64,000 nt of DNA from Mesorhizobium sp. M1E.F.Ca.ET.045.02.1.1 (GCF_003952485.1 NZ_CP034447.1:6028501-6092500), one strand, 5' to 3'. Shown: positions 28,226-37,309, numbered from the stretch's first letter. The notes: generated from the sequence alone by a model not told the origin. Numbers and translations are program-made.

Positions 28226-29395
28226 ATGGCGACAGACGGCAGCAAGATCGGCATCAACACGCGGCTTGCCCATTCCGGCAACAACCCGCGCGACTATTTC
28301 GGCTTCGTCAATCCGCCGGTCGTGCATGCCTCGACAGTGCTATATCCCGACGCCGCCGCGATGGCATCGCGCAGCCAGAAATACACTTATGGCACGCGCG
28401 GCACGCCGACCATGGATGCGCTCACGCTGGCCGTCGACGCGCTGGAGGGTTCAGCCGGCACGATCGCGGTGCCATCCGGCCTTGCGGCGGTGACAATCCC
28501 CCTGCTCACTTTCGTCTCGGCTGGCGACCATCTGCTGATCGTCGATTCGGTCTATCATCCGACACGGAATTTCGCCGACACCATGCTGAAGCGCCTCGGT
28601 GTCGAGATCGAATATTACGATCCGCGCATCGGCGCCGGCATCGCCCAGCTGATCAAGCCCAACACCAAGGTGGTGTTCGCCGAATCGCCGGGATCGAACA
28701 CCTATGAGGTGCAGGACATTCCGGCAATCGTAAAGGCCGCGCATGCGGCAGGCGCCATCGTCATGATGGACAACACCTGGGCGACGCCGCTCTTTTTCAA
28801 ACCGCTCGACCATGGCGTCGACATCTCGATCCATGCGGCCACCAAATATCCGGCCGGCCATTCCGATGTGCTGCTCGGCACGGTGTCGGCCAACGAAACG
28901 CATTGGAAGGCGCTCTACGAAGGCTTCTGCACGCTGGGATGCTGTTCCGGGCCGGACGACGTCTACCAGGTGCTGCGCGGCCTGCGCACGATGGGGGTCA
29001 GGCTCGAGCATCACCAGAAGAGCGCACTCGACATCGCGCGCTGGCTGGAGGAGCAACCGGGCGTGGCGCAGGTGCTGCATCCGGCACTGGAAAGCCACCC
29101 GGATCACGCGCTGTGGAAGCGCGACTTCTGCGGCTCGAGCGGCATCTTCTCGATCGTGCTCAAGGGTGGCGGGCAAAAACAGCAGCACGCCTTCCTCGAC
29201 GCATTGAAGATCTTCGGCCTCGGCTATTCCTGGGGCGGCTATGAGAGCCTTGCCGTGCCGGTCTTCCTGGGCGACCGCACCATAGCCAAGGGCTCCTATG
29301 CCGGTCCGCTCATCCGCCTGCAGATCGGGCTCGAGGACGTCGAGGACCTCAAGGCCGACATCCAGCGCGGGCTCAAAGCGGCAGCCGAAGTCTGA
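28226..29395 (+). CDS. metC: Cystathionine beta-lyase
   Basis: A 389-residue PLP enzyme of the Cys/Met metabolism family that cleaves cystathionine to homocysteine, pyruvate and ammonia. It shows the N-terminal NPPVVHASTVLYP block, YGTRGTPTMDALTLAVDALEG, the cofactor stack in SVYHPTRNF, AIVMMDNTWATPLFF and the Schiff-base lysine in SIHAATKYPAGHSD. The C-terminal SWGGYESLAVP is a MetC marker. ATG at 28226 is preceded by AGGCGAC; an in-frame ATG at 28187 is an alternative. Confidence 0.93.
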   Translation: MATDGSKIGINTRLAHSGNNPRDYFGFVNPPVVHASTVLYPDAAAMASRSQKYTYGTRGTPTMDALTLAVDALEGSAGTIAVPSGLAAVTIPLLTFVSAGDHLLIVDSVYHPTRNFADTMLKRLGVEIEYYDPRIGAGIAQLIKPNTKVVFAESPGSNTYEVQDIPAIVKAAHAAGAIVMMDNTWATPLFFKPLDHGVDISIHAATKYPAGHSDVLLGTVSANETHWKALYEGFCTLGCCSGPDDVYQVLRGLRTMGVRLEHHQKSALDIARWLEEQPGVAQVLHPALESHPDHALWKRDFCGSSGIFSIVLKGGGQKQQHAFLDALKIFGLGYSWGGYESLAVPVFLGDRTIAKGSYAGPLIRLQIGLEDVEDLKADIQRGLKAAAEV

Positions 29396-29432
29396 GCGGC
29401 GGGCATAGCGCCCGACCAGATCGGACAAGTCC

Positions 29433-29462
29433 GGGAACCTTTTGCCGGCAGGCGCATCCAAT
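29433..29462 (+). promoter_or_regulatory. ECF-type promoter upstream of the HPP-CBS gene
   Basis: GGGAAC at 29433-29438 and GCATCCAAT at 29454-29462, spaced by exactly 15 bp, with CTTTTGCC after the first element. The same motif and spacing occur before the sigma factor and the DUF4142 operon. The expected transcript has a ~190 nt leader before the HPP-CBS start. Confidence 0.6.
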
Positions 29463-29660
29463 TCACGGATGAAACGCCTGTCCGGGAGATTGGGCGCGAT
29501 TGAGAAAGCCGAGGCCGCTGGCGGTGTGGCGAACGCGTCGCCTCGCGCAATAATATTCTTCCCGGCCGCGAATATACGGATTGGTTTGGCTTCCAAATCC
29601 GTGGCTTCGGCGGCATTGCGAGCAGCGCAAATTCCAGCCATTTGATCCCAAGGGCCTGCC

Positions 29661-30746
29661 ATGGCGTTCCGCCTCTTCGTTCCGATCCTTGCCGGCGCGA
29701 CGCTCCGCGAACGACTGCTTGCCTGCATCGGCGCGACCATCGGCGTCGCGCTGACCGGCGTGATCAGCGGGCTCGCCATGGGGAGCGGCCCGCATGTGGC
29801 GCTGCTGGTGGCGCCGATGGGGGCTTCCGCCGTGCTGCTGTTCGCCGTGCCTTCGAGCCCGCTGGCGCAGCCTTGGTCGATCATCGGCGGCAATACGATT
29901 TCGGCGCTGGTCGGCGTCACGGTGGCGCATTTCGTGCATGACCCGGTGATCGCCTCCGGGCTGGCCGTGGCGCTCGCCATTGCCGCCATGTCGTTCACGC
30001 GCTCGCTGCATCCGCCGGGAGGCGCCGCGGCTCTCACCGGCGTGCTTGGCGGACCGGCCGTGGTCAGCGCAGGCTTTTTGTTTCCCTTCGTGCCGGTGGC
30101 GCTGAATTCGATCATATTGGTGACGCTCGGCTTGCTGTTCCACAAGCTGTCGCGGCGCAATTATCCGCATGTCCACGCGCCTGTGGCCAACAGCCACGGC
30201 ACCGCCGACCGGCCGCCCACGACGCGCGTCGGCTTCCGGCCGGAGGATGTCGATGCTGCCCTTGCCGCGCTCGACGAGAGCTTCGACATCGACCGCGACG
30301 ACATCGAAAGGCTGCTGCGTCAGGTCGAATTGCAGGCGACGGTGCGCTCGCACCGCACCCTGCTCTGCCGGGACATCATGTCCCGCGACGTGATCTCGGT
30401 GACGGAGAACGCCACCGCGGACGAGGCGCGAAAGCAGCTTCTCGACCACAATATCCGCATCTTGCCGGTGGTCGACGCCGAGGCAAGGCTGGCCGGCGCC
30501 GTCGGCCTGCGCGAGCTGACGAGACCGACCGACACGGTAAAGGGCGTGATGTCGAAGGCCGGCACCGCCTCGCCCGACACGCCGGCGATGAGCCTGCTGC
30601 CGGCGCTGACCGACGGGCACAGCCATGCGGTGGTGATCGTCGACGCCGGGCGGCATATTCTTGGCCTGATCACCCAGACCGATCTGCTCGCGGCGGCCGC
30701 ACGCGTGGAGACCGCAGACAGGGCGGCGCTGAAAGCTGTAGCATAG
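29661..30746 (+). CDS. HPP family membrane protein with CBS domain pair
   Basis: A 361-residue fusion. Residues ~15-165 form the HPP domain with four helices and the signature SFTRSLHPPGGAAALTGVLGG; residues ~230-360 form two CBS domains (RDIMSRDVISVTENATADEARKQLLDHNIRILPVVD and VMSKAGTASPDTPAMSLLPALTDG, then GLITQTDLLAA). HPP proteins include nitrite transporters of plastids and cyanobacteria; CBS pairs bind adenine nucleotides and usually gate transport. Substrate here is unknown. It lies just upstream of the ECF sigma gene and shares its promoter motif. Confidence 0.9.
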   Translation: MAFRLFVPILAGATLRERLLACIGATIGVALTGVISGLAMGSGPHVALLVAPMGASAVLLFAVPSSPLAQPWSIIGGNTISALVGVTVAHFVHDPVIASGLAVALAIAAMSFTRSLHPPGGAAALTGVLGGPAVVSAGFLFPFVPVALNSIILVTLGLLFHKLSRRNYPHVHAPVANSHGTADRPPTTRVGFRPEDVDAALAALDESFDIDRDDIERLLRQVELQATVRSHRTLLCRDIMSRDVISVTENATADEARKQLLDHNIRILPVVDAEARLAGAVGLRELTRPTDTVKGVMSKAGTASPDTPAMSLLPALTDGHSHAVVIVDAGRHILGLITQTDLLAAAARVETADRAALKAVA

Positions 30747-30749
30747 CTC

Positions 30750-30779
30750 GGGAACCTTTTGCCGGCGAGCGCATCCAAT
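30750..30779 (+). promoter_or_regulatory. ECF-type promoter of the sigma factor gene (autoregulation)
   Basis: GGGAAC at 30750-30755 and GCATCCAAT at 30771-30779 with 15 bp between, 37 bp before the sigma factor start. About 75 bp around this promoter are duplicated upstream of the HPP-CBS gene (29429-29505). Confidence 0.65.
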
Positions 30780-30816
30780 TGCTGGATGCAACGCCTGTCC
30801 GGGAGATCGGGACACG

Positions 30817-31515
30817 ATGAGGAAGCCCGCACTGCAAGCTGCCGCTATTGCCGCGGCCGATGATGGCGACATGGCGCTGGTGCGCCGCGCGCTTGCGCGG
30901 GAAGCGGATGCCTTCCGCGCAATCATCAAGACGCACAACCAGCGGCTCTACCGCATCGCGCGCGGCGTGGTGCGCAACGACGCCGAGGCCGAGGACATCG
31001 TGCAGGAGGCCTATTTGCGCGCCTTCGCCAGTCTTGATGCCTTTCGCGGCGATGCCTCTTTATCCACCTGGCTGTCGCGCATCACGATCAACGAGGCGCT
31101 CGGGCGGCTGCGCAAGAAGAAGCGCATGGTGGCGATGCCTGAAAACCCGGAGGCGCAGATCATCCGGTTTCCCCTGAACCCAAGTAACTTGAACCCTGGC
31201 GACGATCCGGAGCGGACGATGGCGCAGCGGCAGATCCTCGGGCTCGTCGAACGGGCGACCGACAGCCTTCCCGACGTCTATCGCAGCGTCTTCGTCGCCC
31301 GTGTCATCGAAGGCCTGAGCATCCAGGAGACCGCCGAGGTGCTCGGCATCAGGCCGGAGACGGTAAAGACCAGGCTGCACCGGGCGCGTGCGCTGGTGCG
31401 CAAGGCGCTGGACGACGAGATCGGCCCGGTGCTGCTCGACGCTTTTCCTTTCGCCGGCCGGCGGTGCGATAGGCTGACGCAGGCGGTGATGAAAAGGCTG
31501 GGGTTCGAGGGCTAG
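30817..31515 (+). CDS. ECF-type RNA polymerase sigma factor
   Basis: A 232-residue sigma-70 family protein with only regions 2 and 4. Region 2 is AFRAIIKTHNQRLYRIARGVVRNDAEAEDIVQEAYLRAFASLDAFRGDASLSTWLSRITINEALGRLRKKKR, and region 4 is DSLPDVYRSVFVARVIEGLSIQETAEVLGIRPETVKTRLHRAR. A ~25-residue C-terminal extension (DAFPFAGRRCDRLTQAVMKRL) is unusual for ECFs and may be sensory. No anti-sigma gene is adjacent. Its own promoter matches those of the flanking genes, implying positive autoregulation (inference). Confidence 0.92.
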   Translation: MRKPALQAAAIAAADDGDMALVRRALAREADAFRAIIKTHNQRLYRIARGVVRNDAEAEDIVQEAYLRAFASLDAFRGDASLSTWLSRITINEALGRLRKKKRMVAMPENPEAQIIRFPLNPSNLNPGDDPERTMAQRQILGLVERATDSLPDVYRSVFVARVIEGLSIQETAEVLGIRPETVKTRLHRARALVRKALDDEIGPVLLDAFPFAGRRCDRLTQAVMKRLGFEG

Positions 31516-31547
31516 CGCGCGTCGCTATTCGCGAACGCCGAGGGACA

Positions 31548-31706
31548 GCACCCCCCTCTGTCCTGCCGGACATCTCCCCCGCAAGGGGGGAGATCGGATG
31601 TCGCGCCGGCTTTCGCTAATCTCCAACGCTGCAGGACGGGCGGGGCGCCGAAGCTGCCAATCTCCCCCCTTGCGGGGAGGATGTCCGGCAGGACAGAGGG
31701 GGGTGT
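31548..31706. repeat. Type B palindromic mosaic repeat, inverted pair
   Basis: Left arm about 31548-31594 and right arm 31660-31706, each with CCTGCCGGACAT and a CTCCCCC-GCAA-GGGGGAG hairpin. Outer flanks also mirror each other (CGCCGAGGGACAG / GACGGAACTCGGCG). It separates the sigma factor from the DUF4142 operon, so the latter needs its own promoter. Confidence 0.85.
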
Positions 31707-31752
31707 GACGGAACTCGGCGTAGCAGTGCTCGCTCCCCGCAGAGAAAACGCC

Positions 31753-31782
31753 GGGAACGTTTCGCCTCTCCCCGCATCCAAT
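31753..31782 (+). promoter_or_regulatory. ECF-type promoter of the DUF4142-cupredoxin operon
   Basis: GGGAAC at 31753-31758 and GCATCCAAT at 31774-31782, again with 15 bp between. The start codon of the DUF4142 gene is 52 bp downstream. Confidence 0.65.
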
Positions 31783-31833
31783 GGCCGTCAACCCCAGATG
31801 AGCCCTGCAGATGTGCCGGGCGAAGGAGATGCC

Positions 31834-32358
31834 ATGTTTATCCGACCGACCGCAGCCCTTGCGGCCTTCCTGCTTGCAGGCGCCGCGCCCTATGCGCGGG
31901 CCGCTGAGAAGCCCACCGACCCGCAGATCGCCCATATCGCCTATACGGCGGGCACGATCGACATCGAGGCCGCCAAGCTGGCGATCAAGAAATCGAGGAC
32001 CAAGGAAGTCGTCGACTTCGCCAAGGACATGGAGCGCGACCACGAGGCGGTGAACAAGCAGGCCCTGGACCTGGTGAAGAAGCTGAAAGTCACGCCCGAG
32101 GACAACGCCACCAGCCAGGCGCTGGCGAAGGCCGCGAAGGAAGAGCGCGCCAAGCTGGCGAAGCTGAAAGGGGCTGCCTTCGACAAGGCCTATATCGAGA
32201 ACGAGGTGGCCTATCACAAACAGGTCGACAGCGCGCTCGAAACGCTGCTCATCCCCTCGGCCAGCAATACCGAGCTGAAGAGCCTGCTCGAGACCGGCCT
32301 GAAAATCTTCCAGGGGCATGAGCAGCATGCCGAACATGTCGCCGGCGCGCTGAAATGA
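31834..32358 (+). CDS. DUF4142 exported protein
   Basis: A 174-residue protein with a signal peptide ([18 protein letters not shown]) and a ferritin-like four-helix DUF4142 domain: [49 protein letters not shown], then [24 protein letters not shown] and the final GHEQHAEHV. Conserved His/Glu residues could bind metal. Members are envelope proteins of unknown function, often stress induced. AAGGAG lies 5 bp before the ATG. It overlaps the cupredoxin gene by 4 bp and is behind an ECF-type promoter. Confidence 0.88.
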   Translation: MFIRPTAALAAFLLAGAAPYARAAEKPTDPQIAHIAYTAGTIDIEAAKLAIKKSRTKEVVDFAKDMERDHEAVNKQALDLVKKLKVTPEDNATSQALAKAAKEERAKLAKLKGAAFDKAYIENEVAYHKQVDSALETLLIPSASNTELKSLLETGLKIFQGHEQHAEHVAGALK

Positions 32359-32669
32359 GGGCGAGCCTGCTGCCGCTCCTGGCCGCGCTGACGCTGGCGC
32401 TCGTCGCTTCGCCGGCGCTCGCCGCCACCATCGAGTTGACGATCGACAAGCTGGTCTTCTCGCCGGCGAGCGTCGAGGCCAAGGTCGGCGACACGATCGA
32501 GTGGACCAACAAGGACGTGATCGCCCACACCGCCACGGTGAAAGGCGGCTGGGAGGTGACGATCCCGCCGAAGTCGAAAGGCAGGATCACCCTCAAGCAA
32601 GCGGGAGCGGTCGATTATTTCTGCCGCTTCCACCCCAACATGAAGGGTCACCTGGAGGTTTCGCCCTGA
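32355..32669 (+). CDS. Small periplasmic cupredoxin
   Basis: A 104-residue protein: signal peptide [19 protein letters not shown], then an 80-residue plastocyanin/amicyanin-like domain. Copper ligands are His in [11 protein letters not shown] and Cys, His, Met in [15 protein letters not shown]. Its ATG overlaps the DUF4142 stop (ATGA), so the two products are made together and may act as a redox or copper-handling pair in the periplasm. It belongs to the inferred ECF sigma regulon. Confidence 0.9.
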   Translation: MRASLLPLLAALTLALVASPALAATIELTIDKLVFSPASVEAKVGDTIEWTNKDVIAHTATVKGGWEVTIPPKSKGRITLKQAGAVDYFCRFHPNMKGHLEVSP

Positions 32670-32777
32670 CCCGCCGCCCGGTCGGGCGAGGCGCGCCGCG
32701 CCTTGTCCAGCCGATGCGTCCATGAATTCTTCCCTTGGACTTAGAGCGGCCGCAAGGGAGCGGCTTTCGGCTTGTTT

Positions 32778-32799
32778 GTATATTCACTAGTCGGTATAC
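32778..32799 (+). promoter_or_regulatory. Palindromic operator of the TetR gene
   Basis: GTATATTCACTAGTCGGTAT plus AC forms a 22 bp imperfect palindrome with GTATA/TATAC outer arms and a perfect ACTAGT core, 7 bp before the TetR start codon. This location and size are typical of TetR autoregulation. Confidence 0.6.
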
Positions 32800-32806
32800 T
32801 TCGTGG

Positions 32807-33391
32807 ATGAGCGAAAAGGCCAATCCGACCAGAAAACGCCTCGTCGACGCTGCGGCGAAACTCTTTTATGCCGAAGGCATCGGCCGCGTCAGCGTCGATG
32901 CCGTGGCGGAAAAGGCGGGGCTGACCAAGCGCACGCTCTACTATCACTTCAAGAGCAAGGACGAGCTGATCACGGCCTATCTCGACAGCCGCGACCAGCC
33001 GAACCTCAAGCAGATGGCCGGCTGGTTCGAGGCCGCGGAAGGCGGCGCGGACAAGAAGGTCGTGGCGATCTTCACCCATCTGGCGCGCGTGGCGCGGCAC
33101 GTCAAATGGAAGGGCTGCGGCTTCCTGCGCACGGCCGCCGAGCTCGCCGCGATGCCCGGCCATCCGGCGGTGAAGGCCGGCTCCCGCCATAAGAGCAATT
33201 TCGAGAAATGGCTGGCGGGCGAGCTTTCGAGCCATGGCGTGCGCGAACCGAAGATGCTGGCGCGCGAGATCGTGCTGCTGATGGACGGCGCCTTTTCCAG
33301 CATGCTGATCCACCACAATCCCGACTACATCACCGCCGCCGGCCACGCCGCCGCGACGCTGGTGCGGGCGCGGATGGCGCAGAGGGCGTAG
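32807..33391 (+). CDS. TetR/AcrR family transcriptional regulator
   Basis: A 194-residue regulator. The DNA-binding part is NPTRKRLVDAAAKLFYAEGIGRVSVDAVAEKAGLTKRTLYYHFKSKDELITAYL. The C-terminal domain has the WKGCGFLRTAAELAAMPGHPA motif seen in a common rhizobial TetR subgroup. ATG at 32807 is within 8 bp of a palindrome that should be its operator. It precedes the molybdoenzyme genes by 260 bp on the same strand and may control them. Ligand unknown. Confidence 0.88.
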   Translation: MSEKANPTRKRLVDAAAKLFYAEGIGRVSVDAVAEKAGLTKRTLYYHFKSKDELITAYLDSRDQPNLKQMAGWFEAAEGGADKKVVAIFTHLARVARHVKWKGCGFLRTAAELAAMPGHPAVKAGSRHKSNFEKWLAGELSSHGVREPKMLAREIVLLMDGAFSSMLIHHNPDYITAAGHAAATLVRARMAQRA

Positions 33392-33652
33392 ATCCCGGCT
33401 TCGAACCGGCCGGCGAAACGCGGCCGCATCCCCCTTCGCCGCAACCTGGCGCCCCCCGGCTGCGCCGGAAACCATGAAGGAGGCTTGGCCGGCTCGGCGC
33501 GGGCGGGTTGTTCCAGCGCCTTGGACCAAAGAGCTGGGACGAGAATTAGGGCCAGCCGGCCTGACTTGGGTGGTGCAATGCAGGAAGCGGATGGTCATTA
33601 TAAGGAGAGTCTTTATAACGGTCGATCTGATCACGACCACCAAGGGGAGACG

Positions 33653-34513
33653 ATGCGTTACATACGTCCGCTTTCAATAGAAGATGCCGTTGGCGAGCTC
33701 GCCAAGGCGGTTGGCCCGGCAGCCATCCTTGCCGGCGGCAGCGACCTTCTCGTGAGGATGAAGGGTGGTTTCATCGAGCCCGAGCTGATCGTCGACATCA
33801 AGGCGATTAACGGCCTGAGCGATATCCAGGAAACGGCCGACGGCTTCAGGATCGGCGCCGCGGTGCCTTGCGCGGTGCTGGGCGAGAACGCGGCGCTGAA
33901 GAAGGCATGGCCGGGCGTCGTCGAGGCGGCCAAGCTGATCGGCTCGAAGCAGGTGCAGGGACGCTGCACCATCGTCGGCAATCTCTGTAACGCCTCGCCC
34001 GCCGCCGACAGCGTGCCGGCGCTGGTGGCAGCCGGCGCCAAGGCCGTGGTTGCCGGGCCGAACGGCAAGCGCACCATTGCCGTGGAGGCCGTGCCGACCG
34101 GGCCTGGCCGTACCTCGCTCGCCAAGGGCGAGATCGTCGAGGCGATCCTGCTCGACAAGCGCCCGCCGCATGCGGGCGACGCCTATCAGCGCTTCATTCC
34201 GCGCACCGAGATGGACATCGCGGTTGTGAGCGCCGGCGTGAACCTGACGCTCGATGAGGCGGGCATCATCAAGGCGGCCCGCGTGGCGCTGGGCGCCGCG
34301 GCGCCGACGGTGCTGCTCGTCGAGGAGGCGGCGCAGGTTCTCGTCGGTTCGAAGCCGGACGAACAGACGCTGGAGCGGCTGGCAAAAGTCTGCTCGGGCG
34401 CCTGCCGTCCCATCGACGACAAGCGGGGCACCATCGAATTCAGACGAAAAGTCGCGGGCGTGCTGGCGAAACGGGTCGCCGCCACCGCTTATGAGCGTGC
34501 AGGAGGCAAATGA
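33653..34513 (+). CDS. Xanthine dehydrogenase family, FAD-binding subunit
   Basis: A 286-residue medium subunit (CoxM-like). The FAD-binding motifs are AILAGGSDLLVRMKGG (~residues 24-39) and the TIVGNLCNASPAADSVPAL block (~105), followed by a CO-dehydrogenase flavoprotein C-terminal domain (RFIPRTEMDIAVVSAGVNL). It passes electrons from the 2Fe-2S subunit to an acceptor. AAGGGGAG precedes the ATG. It overlaps the next gene by 4 bp. The order FAD, 2Fe-2S, Mo subunit matches many rhizobial three-subunit hydroxylases. Confidence 0.93.
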   Translation: MRYIRPLSIEDAVGELAKAVGPAAILAGGSDLLVRMKGGFIEPELIVDIKAINGLSDIQETADGFRIGAAVPCAVLGENAALKKAWPGVVEAAKLIGSKQVQGRCTIVGNLCNASPAADSVPALVAAGAKAVVAGPNGKRTIAVEAVPTGPGRTSLAKGEIVEAILLDKRPPHAGDAYQRFIPRTEMDIAVVSAGVNLTLDEAGIIKAARVALGAAAPTVLLVEEAAQVLVGSKPDEQTLERLAKVCSGACRPIDDKRGTIEFRRKVAGVLAKRVAATAYERAGGK

Positions 34514-34989
34514 TGGCCGGTGTAGCGGTTTCAACGACAATCAATGGCGATCACGTCGAGTATCTCTGCCAGCCCGACGAGACGCTGCTCGAAGTGCTGC
34601 GCGACCGGCTGGGGCTCACCGGCGCCAAGGAAGGCTGCGGCACCGGCGACTGCGGCGCCTGCAGCGTCATCCTCGACAACCGGCTGGTGTGCTCCTGCCT
34701 GGTGCTCGGCGCGGAAGCGGAAGGCCGGCAGGTCGAGACCATCGAGGGTATGGCGCACGGCGACCAACTGCACCCGCTGCAGCAGAAGTTCCTGGAGCAT
34801 GCGGCGCTGCAATGCGGCATCTGCACCCCCGGCTTCCTGATCGCCGCCAAGGACCTTCTGGCGAAGAACCCCTCGCCTACCGAGGAGGAAATCCGCTTCG
34901 GGCTGGCCGGCAACCTCTGCCGCTGCACCGGCTATGACAAGATCGTGCGCGCCGTCCAGGACGCGGCAAACGTGATGAAGGGAGCCTGA
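34510..34989 (+). CDS. Xanthine dehydrogenase family, (2Fe-2S) subunit
   Basis: A 159-residue small subunit with two [2Fe-2S] clusters. The plant-ferredoxin-type motif is GCGTGDCGACSVILDNRLVCSC (cysteines ~45-66), and the helical domain motif is CGICTPGFLIAA with CRCTGYDKIVRAVQ. It relays electrons from the molybdenum site to FAD. ATG at 34510 overlaps the previous stop, with AGGAGG upstream; a second ATG at 34513 is equally possible. The next gene starts 1 bp after the stop. Confidence 0.95.
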   Translation: MMAGVAVSTTINGDHVEYLCQPDETLLEVLRDRLGLTGAKEGCGTGDCGACSVILDNRLVCSCLVLGAEAEGRQVETIEGMAHGDQLHPLQQKFLEHAALQCGICTPGFLIAAKDLLAKNPSPTEEEIRFGLAGNLCRCTGYDKIVRAVQDAANVMKGA

Positions 34990-34990
34990 G

Positions 34991-37255
34991 ATGAATTTCG
35001 ATCCGCGCTATTCGGGACGCAGTTTCTCTTCGGTCGGCACGCGCCCCATCCGCCCCGACGGCGTCGACAAGGTGACGGGACGCGCGCGCTACGGCGCCGA
35101 CTTCAACATGGCCGGGCAGCTCGTGGGCCGCATCCTGCGCAGCCCGCACGCCCATGCCGTCATCAGGAAGATCGACACCTCGAAGGCGGAAAAACTCGCC
35201 GGCGTGAAGGCGGTGATCACGGCGAAAGACCTGCCCGACCTCACCGACGGCGATGCCGCGATGTACGACATCCTCGACAACTCGATGGCGCGCACCAAGG
35301 CGCTCTATGACGGCCATGCGGTGGCCGCGGTCGCCGCGATCGACGCCCGCACCGCGAGACAGGCGCTGAAGCTGATCGAGGTCGACTATGAGGTGCTGCC
35401 GCATGTGACCGATGTCGACGAGGCGATGAAGCACCACGCGCCGCTCATCAACGACGCCATCTTCACCGAGGGGCTGGAGGAAAAGCCCGTAAAACCGTCC
35501 AACGTCACCAAGCGCACGCAATACGGCCATGGCGACGTCCATCAGGGTTTCGCCCAAGCCGATTTCGTCGTCGAGCGCTCCTTCAAGACCGAGCAGACGC
35601 ATCAGGGCTATATCGAGCCGCATGCCTGCGTAGCGAGCGTCAACCCGGATGGCACCGCGGAGCTGTGGGTCTGCACGCAAGGGCATTTCGTCTACCGCCA
35701 GCATTGCGCCCAGTTGCTCGGCATGGAAGCCTCGAAGCTGCGCGTCACCTCCTCCGAGATCGGCGGCGGCTTCGGCGGTAAGACCCATGTCTGGGCCGAG
35801 CCGGTGGCGCTCGCCTTGTCGCGCAAGGCCGGCCGGCCGGTGAAGCTGGTGATGACCCGCGACGAGGTTTTTCGCGCCTCGGGTCCGACCAGCGCCACCT
35901 CGATCGACGTCAAGATCGGCGCGAAGAAGGACGGCACGATCACTGCGGCCGAAGCGACGCTGCGCTATAGCTGCGGCCCCTATGCCGGCATGTGGGCCGA
36001 GATCGGCGCCATGACGGCGTTCGCCTGCTACAAGCTCGAGAACGTCAAGACCGTCGGCTACGAGGTGCTGGTCAACCGGCCGAAGACGGCGGCCTATCGC
36101 GCGCCCTCGGCGCCGATGGCGGCGTTCGCGGTGGAAAGCGCGGTCGACGAGCTCGCCAAGGAGATCGGCATGGATCCGGTCGATTTCCGCATCAAGAACG
36201 CGGCCCAGGAAGGCACCCGCGCCTCCTACGGCCCGGTCTACGGCCCGATCGGCATCGGCCCGACGCTGGAAGCGGTGAAGAACCATCCGCACATGAAGGC
36301 GCCGCTCGGCCTCAACCAGGGGCGCGGCATGGCCTGCGGCTTCTGGTTCAACTTCGGCGGCCAGACCTGCACCGACCTCAACATCGGCATGGACGGCTCG
36401 GTCTCGCTCGCGGTCGGCACCGTGGACGTCGGCGGCTCGCGCGCGTCACTGTCGCTGGTGGCGGCGGAGGAGCTCGGCATCGACTACAGCCACGTCAAGG
36501 CGATCGTCGCCGACACCTCCAGCCTCGGTTACAACGACATGACCGACGGCAGCCGCGGCACCTTCTCGTCCTCGATGGCGACCATCTCGGCCGCCCGCAA
36601 CGCCATCAAGGTGCTGCGCGAGCGCGCGGCGCAGATGTGGGACATTCCGGTCGACGACGTCGCCTGGGAAAAGGGCCATGCGGTCGCCAAGGGCGAGAAG
36701 CACGGTAATCTGGGAAAACTGTCGCTGAAGGAGATCGCGGCTTCCTCCGGCAAGACCGGCGGGCCGATCGCCGGCCACAGCGAGCTCGTCGCCGACGGCG
36801 CCGGCGTGTCCTTCGCCACCCATATCTGCGACATCGAGGTCGACCCCGAGACCGGCTCGACCAGGGTGCTGCGCTACACGGTGGTGCAGGACGCCGGCAA
36901 GGCGGTGCACCCGACCTATGTCGAGGGCCAGTACCAGGGCGGTGCCGCGCAAGGCATCGGCTGGGCGCTCAACGAGGAGTATATCTACGGCAAGGACGGG
37001 CGGCTGCAGAACCCCGGCTTCCTCGACTACCGCATCCCGGTGTGCTCCGACCTGCCGATGATCGACACGCAGATCCTGGAGATTCCCAACCCCAACCACC
37101 CCTACGGGGTGCGCGGCGTCGGCGAGACCTCGATCGTGCCGCCGCTGGCGGCGATCGCCAATGCGGTGTCGAACGCTGTCGGCGTGCGCATGACGCACAT
37201 CCCGATGTCGCCGCCGCGCATCCTGGCGGCGCTCGAGGCCGAACGGGAAGGCTGA
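34991..37255 (+). CDS. Xanthine dehydrogenase family, molybdopterin-binding subunit
   Basis: A 754-residue large subunit that binds molybdenum-cytosine-dinucleotide or molybdopterin and hydroxylates its substrate with water-derived oxygen. Landmarks: RVTGRARYGADFN near the N-terminus, EPHACVA, the GGGFGGKTHVW loop, RAPSAPMAAFAVESAVDELA and the C-terminal GVRGVGETSIVPPLAAIANAV, which contains the catalytic Glu. The active-site loop is AYRAPSAP, not the AYRCSFR of aerobic CO dehydrogenase, so it is not a CO dehydrogenase. Substrate unknown. Confidence 0.94.
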   Translation: MNFDPRYSGRSFSSVGTRPIRPDGVDKVTGRARYGADFNMAGQLVGRILRSPHAHAVIRKIDTSKAEKLAGVKAVITAKDLPDLTDGDAAMYDILDNSMARTKALYDGHAVAAVAAIDARTARQALKLIEVDYEVLPHVTDVDEAMKHHAPLINDAIFTEGLEEKPVKPSNVTKRTQYGHGDVHQGFAQADFVVERSFKTEQTHQGYIEPHACVASVNPDGTAELWVCTQGHFVYRQHCAQLLGMEASKLRVTSSEIGGGFGGKTHVWAEPVALALSRKAGRPVKLVMTRDEVFRASGPTSATSIDVKIGAKKDGTITAAEATLRYSCGPYAGMWAEIGAMTAFACYKLENVKTVGYEVLVNRPKTAAYRAPSAPMAAFAVESAVDELAKEIGMDPVDFRIKNAAQEGTRASYGPVYGPIGIGPTLEAVKNHPHMKAPLGLNQGRGMACGFWFNFGGQTCTDLNIGMDGSVSLAVGTVDVGGSRASLSLVAAEELGIDYSHVKAIVADTSSLGYNDMTDGSRGTFSSSMATISAARNAIKVLRERAAQMWDIPVDDVAWEKGHAVAKGEKHGNLGKLSLKEIAASSGKTGGPIAGHSELVADGAGVSFATHICDIEVDPETGSTRVLRYTVVQDAGKAVHPTYVEGQYQGGAAQGIGWALNEEYIYGKDGRLQNPGFLDYRIPVCSDLPMIDTQILEIPNPNHPYGVRGVGETSIVPPLAAIANAVSNAVGVRMTHIPMSPPRILAALEAEREG

Positions 37256-37309
37256 TGCTGAAAAACGCGAAGCGATTTTCAGCTACGGTCCAATGAGGAT
37301 CTGAGGCTA

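Noticed and set aside
34991..37255. Aerobic CO dehydrogenase large subunit
   Set aside because: The AYRCSFR active-site loop is replaced by AYRAPSAP.
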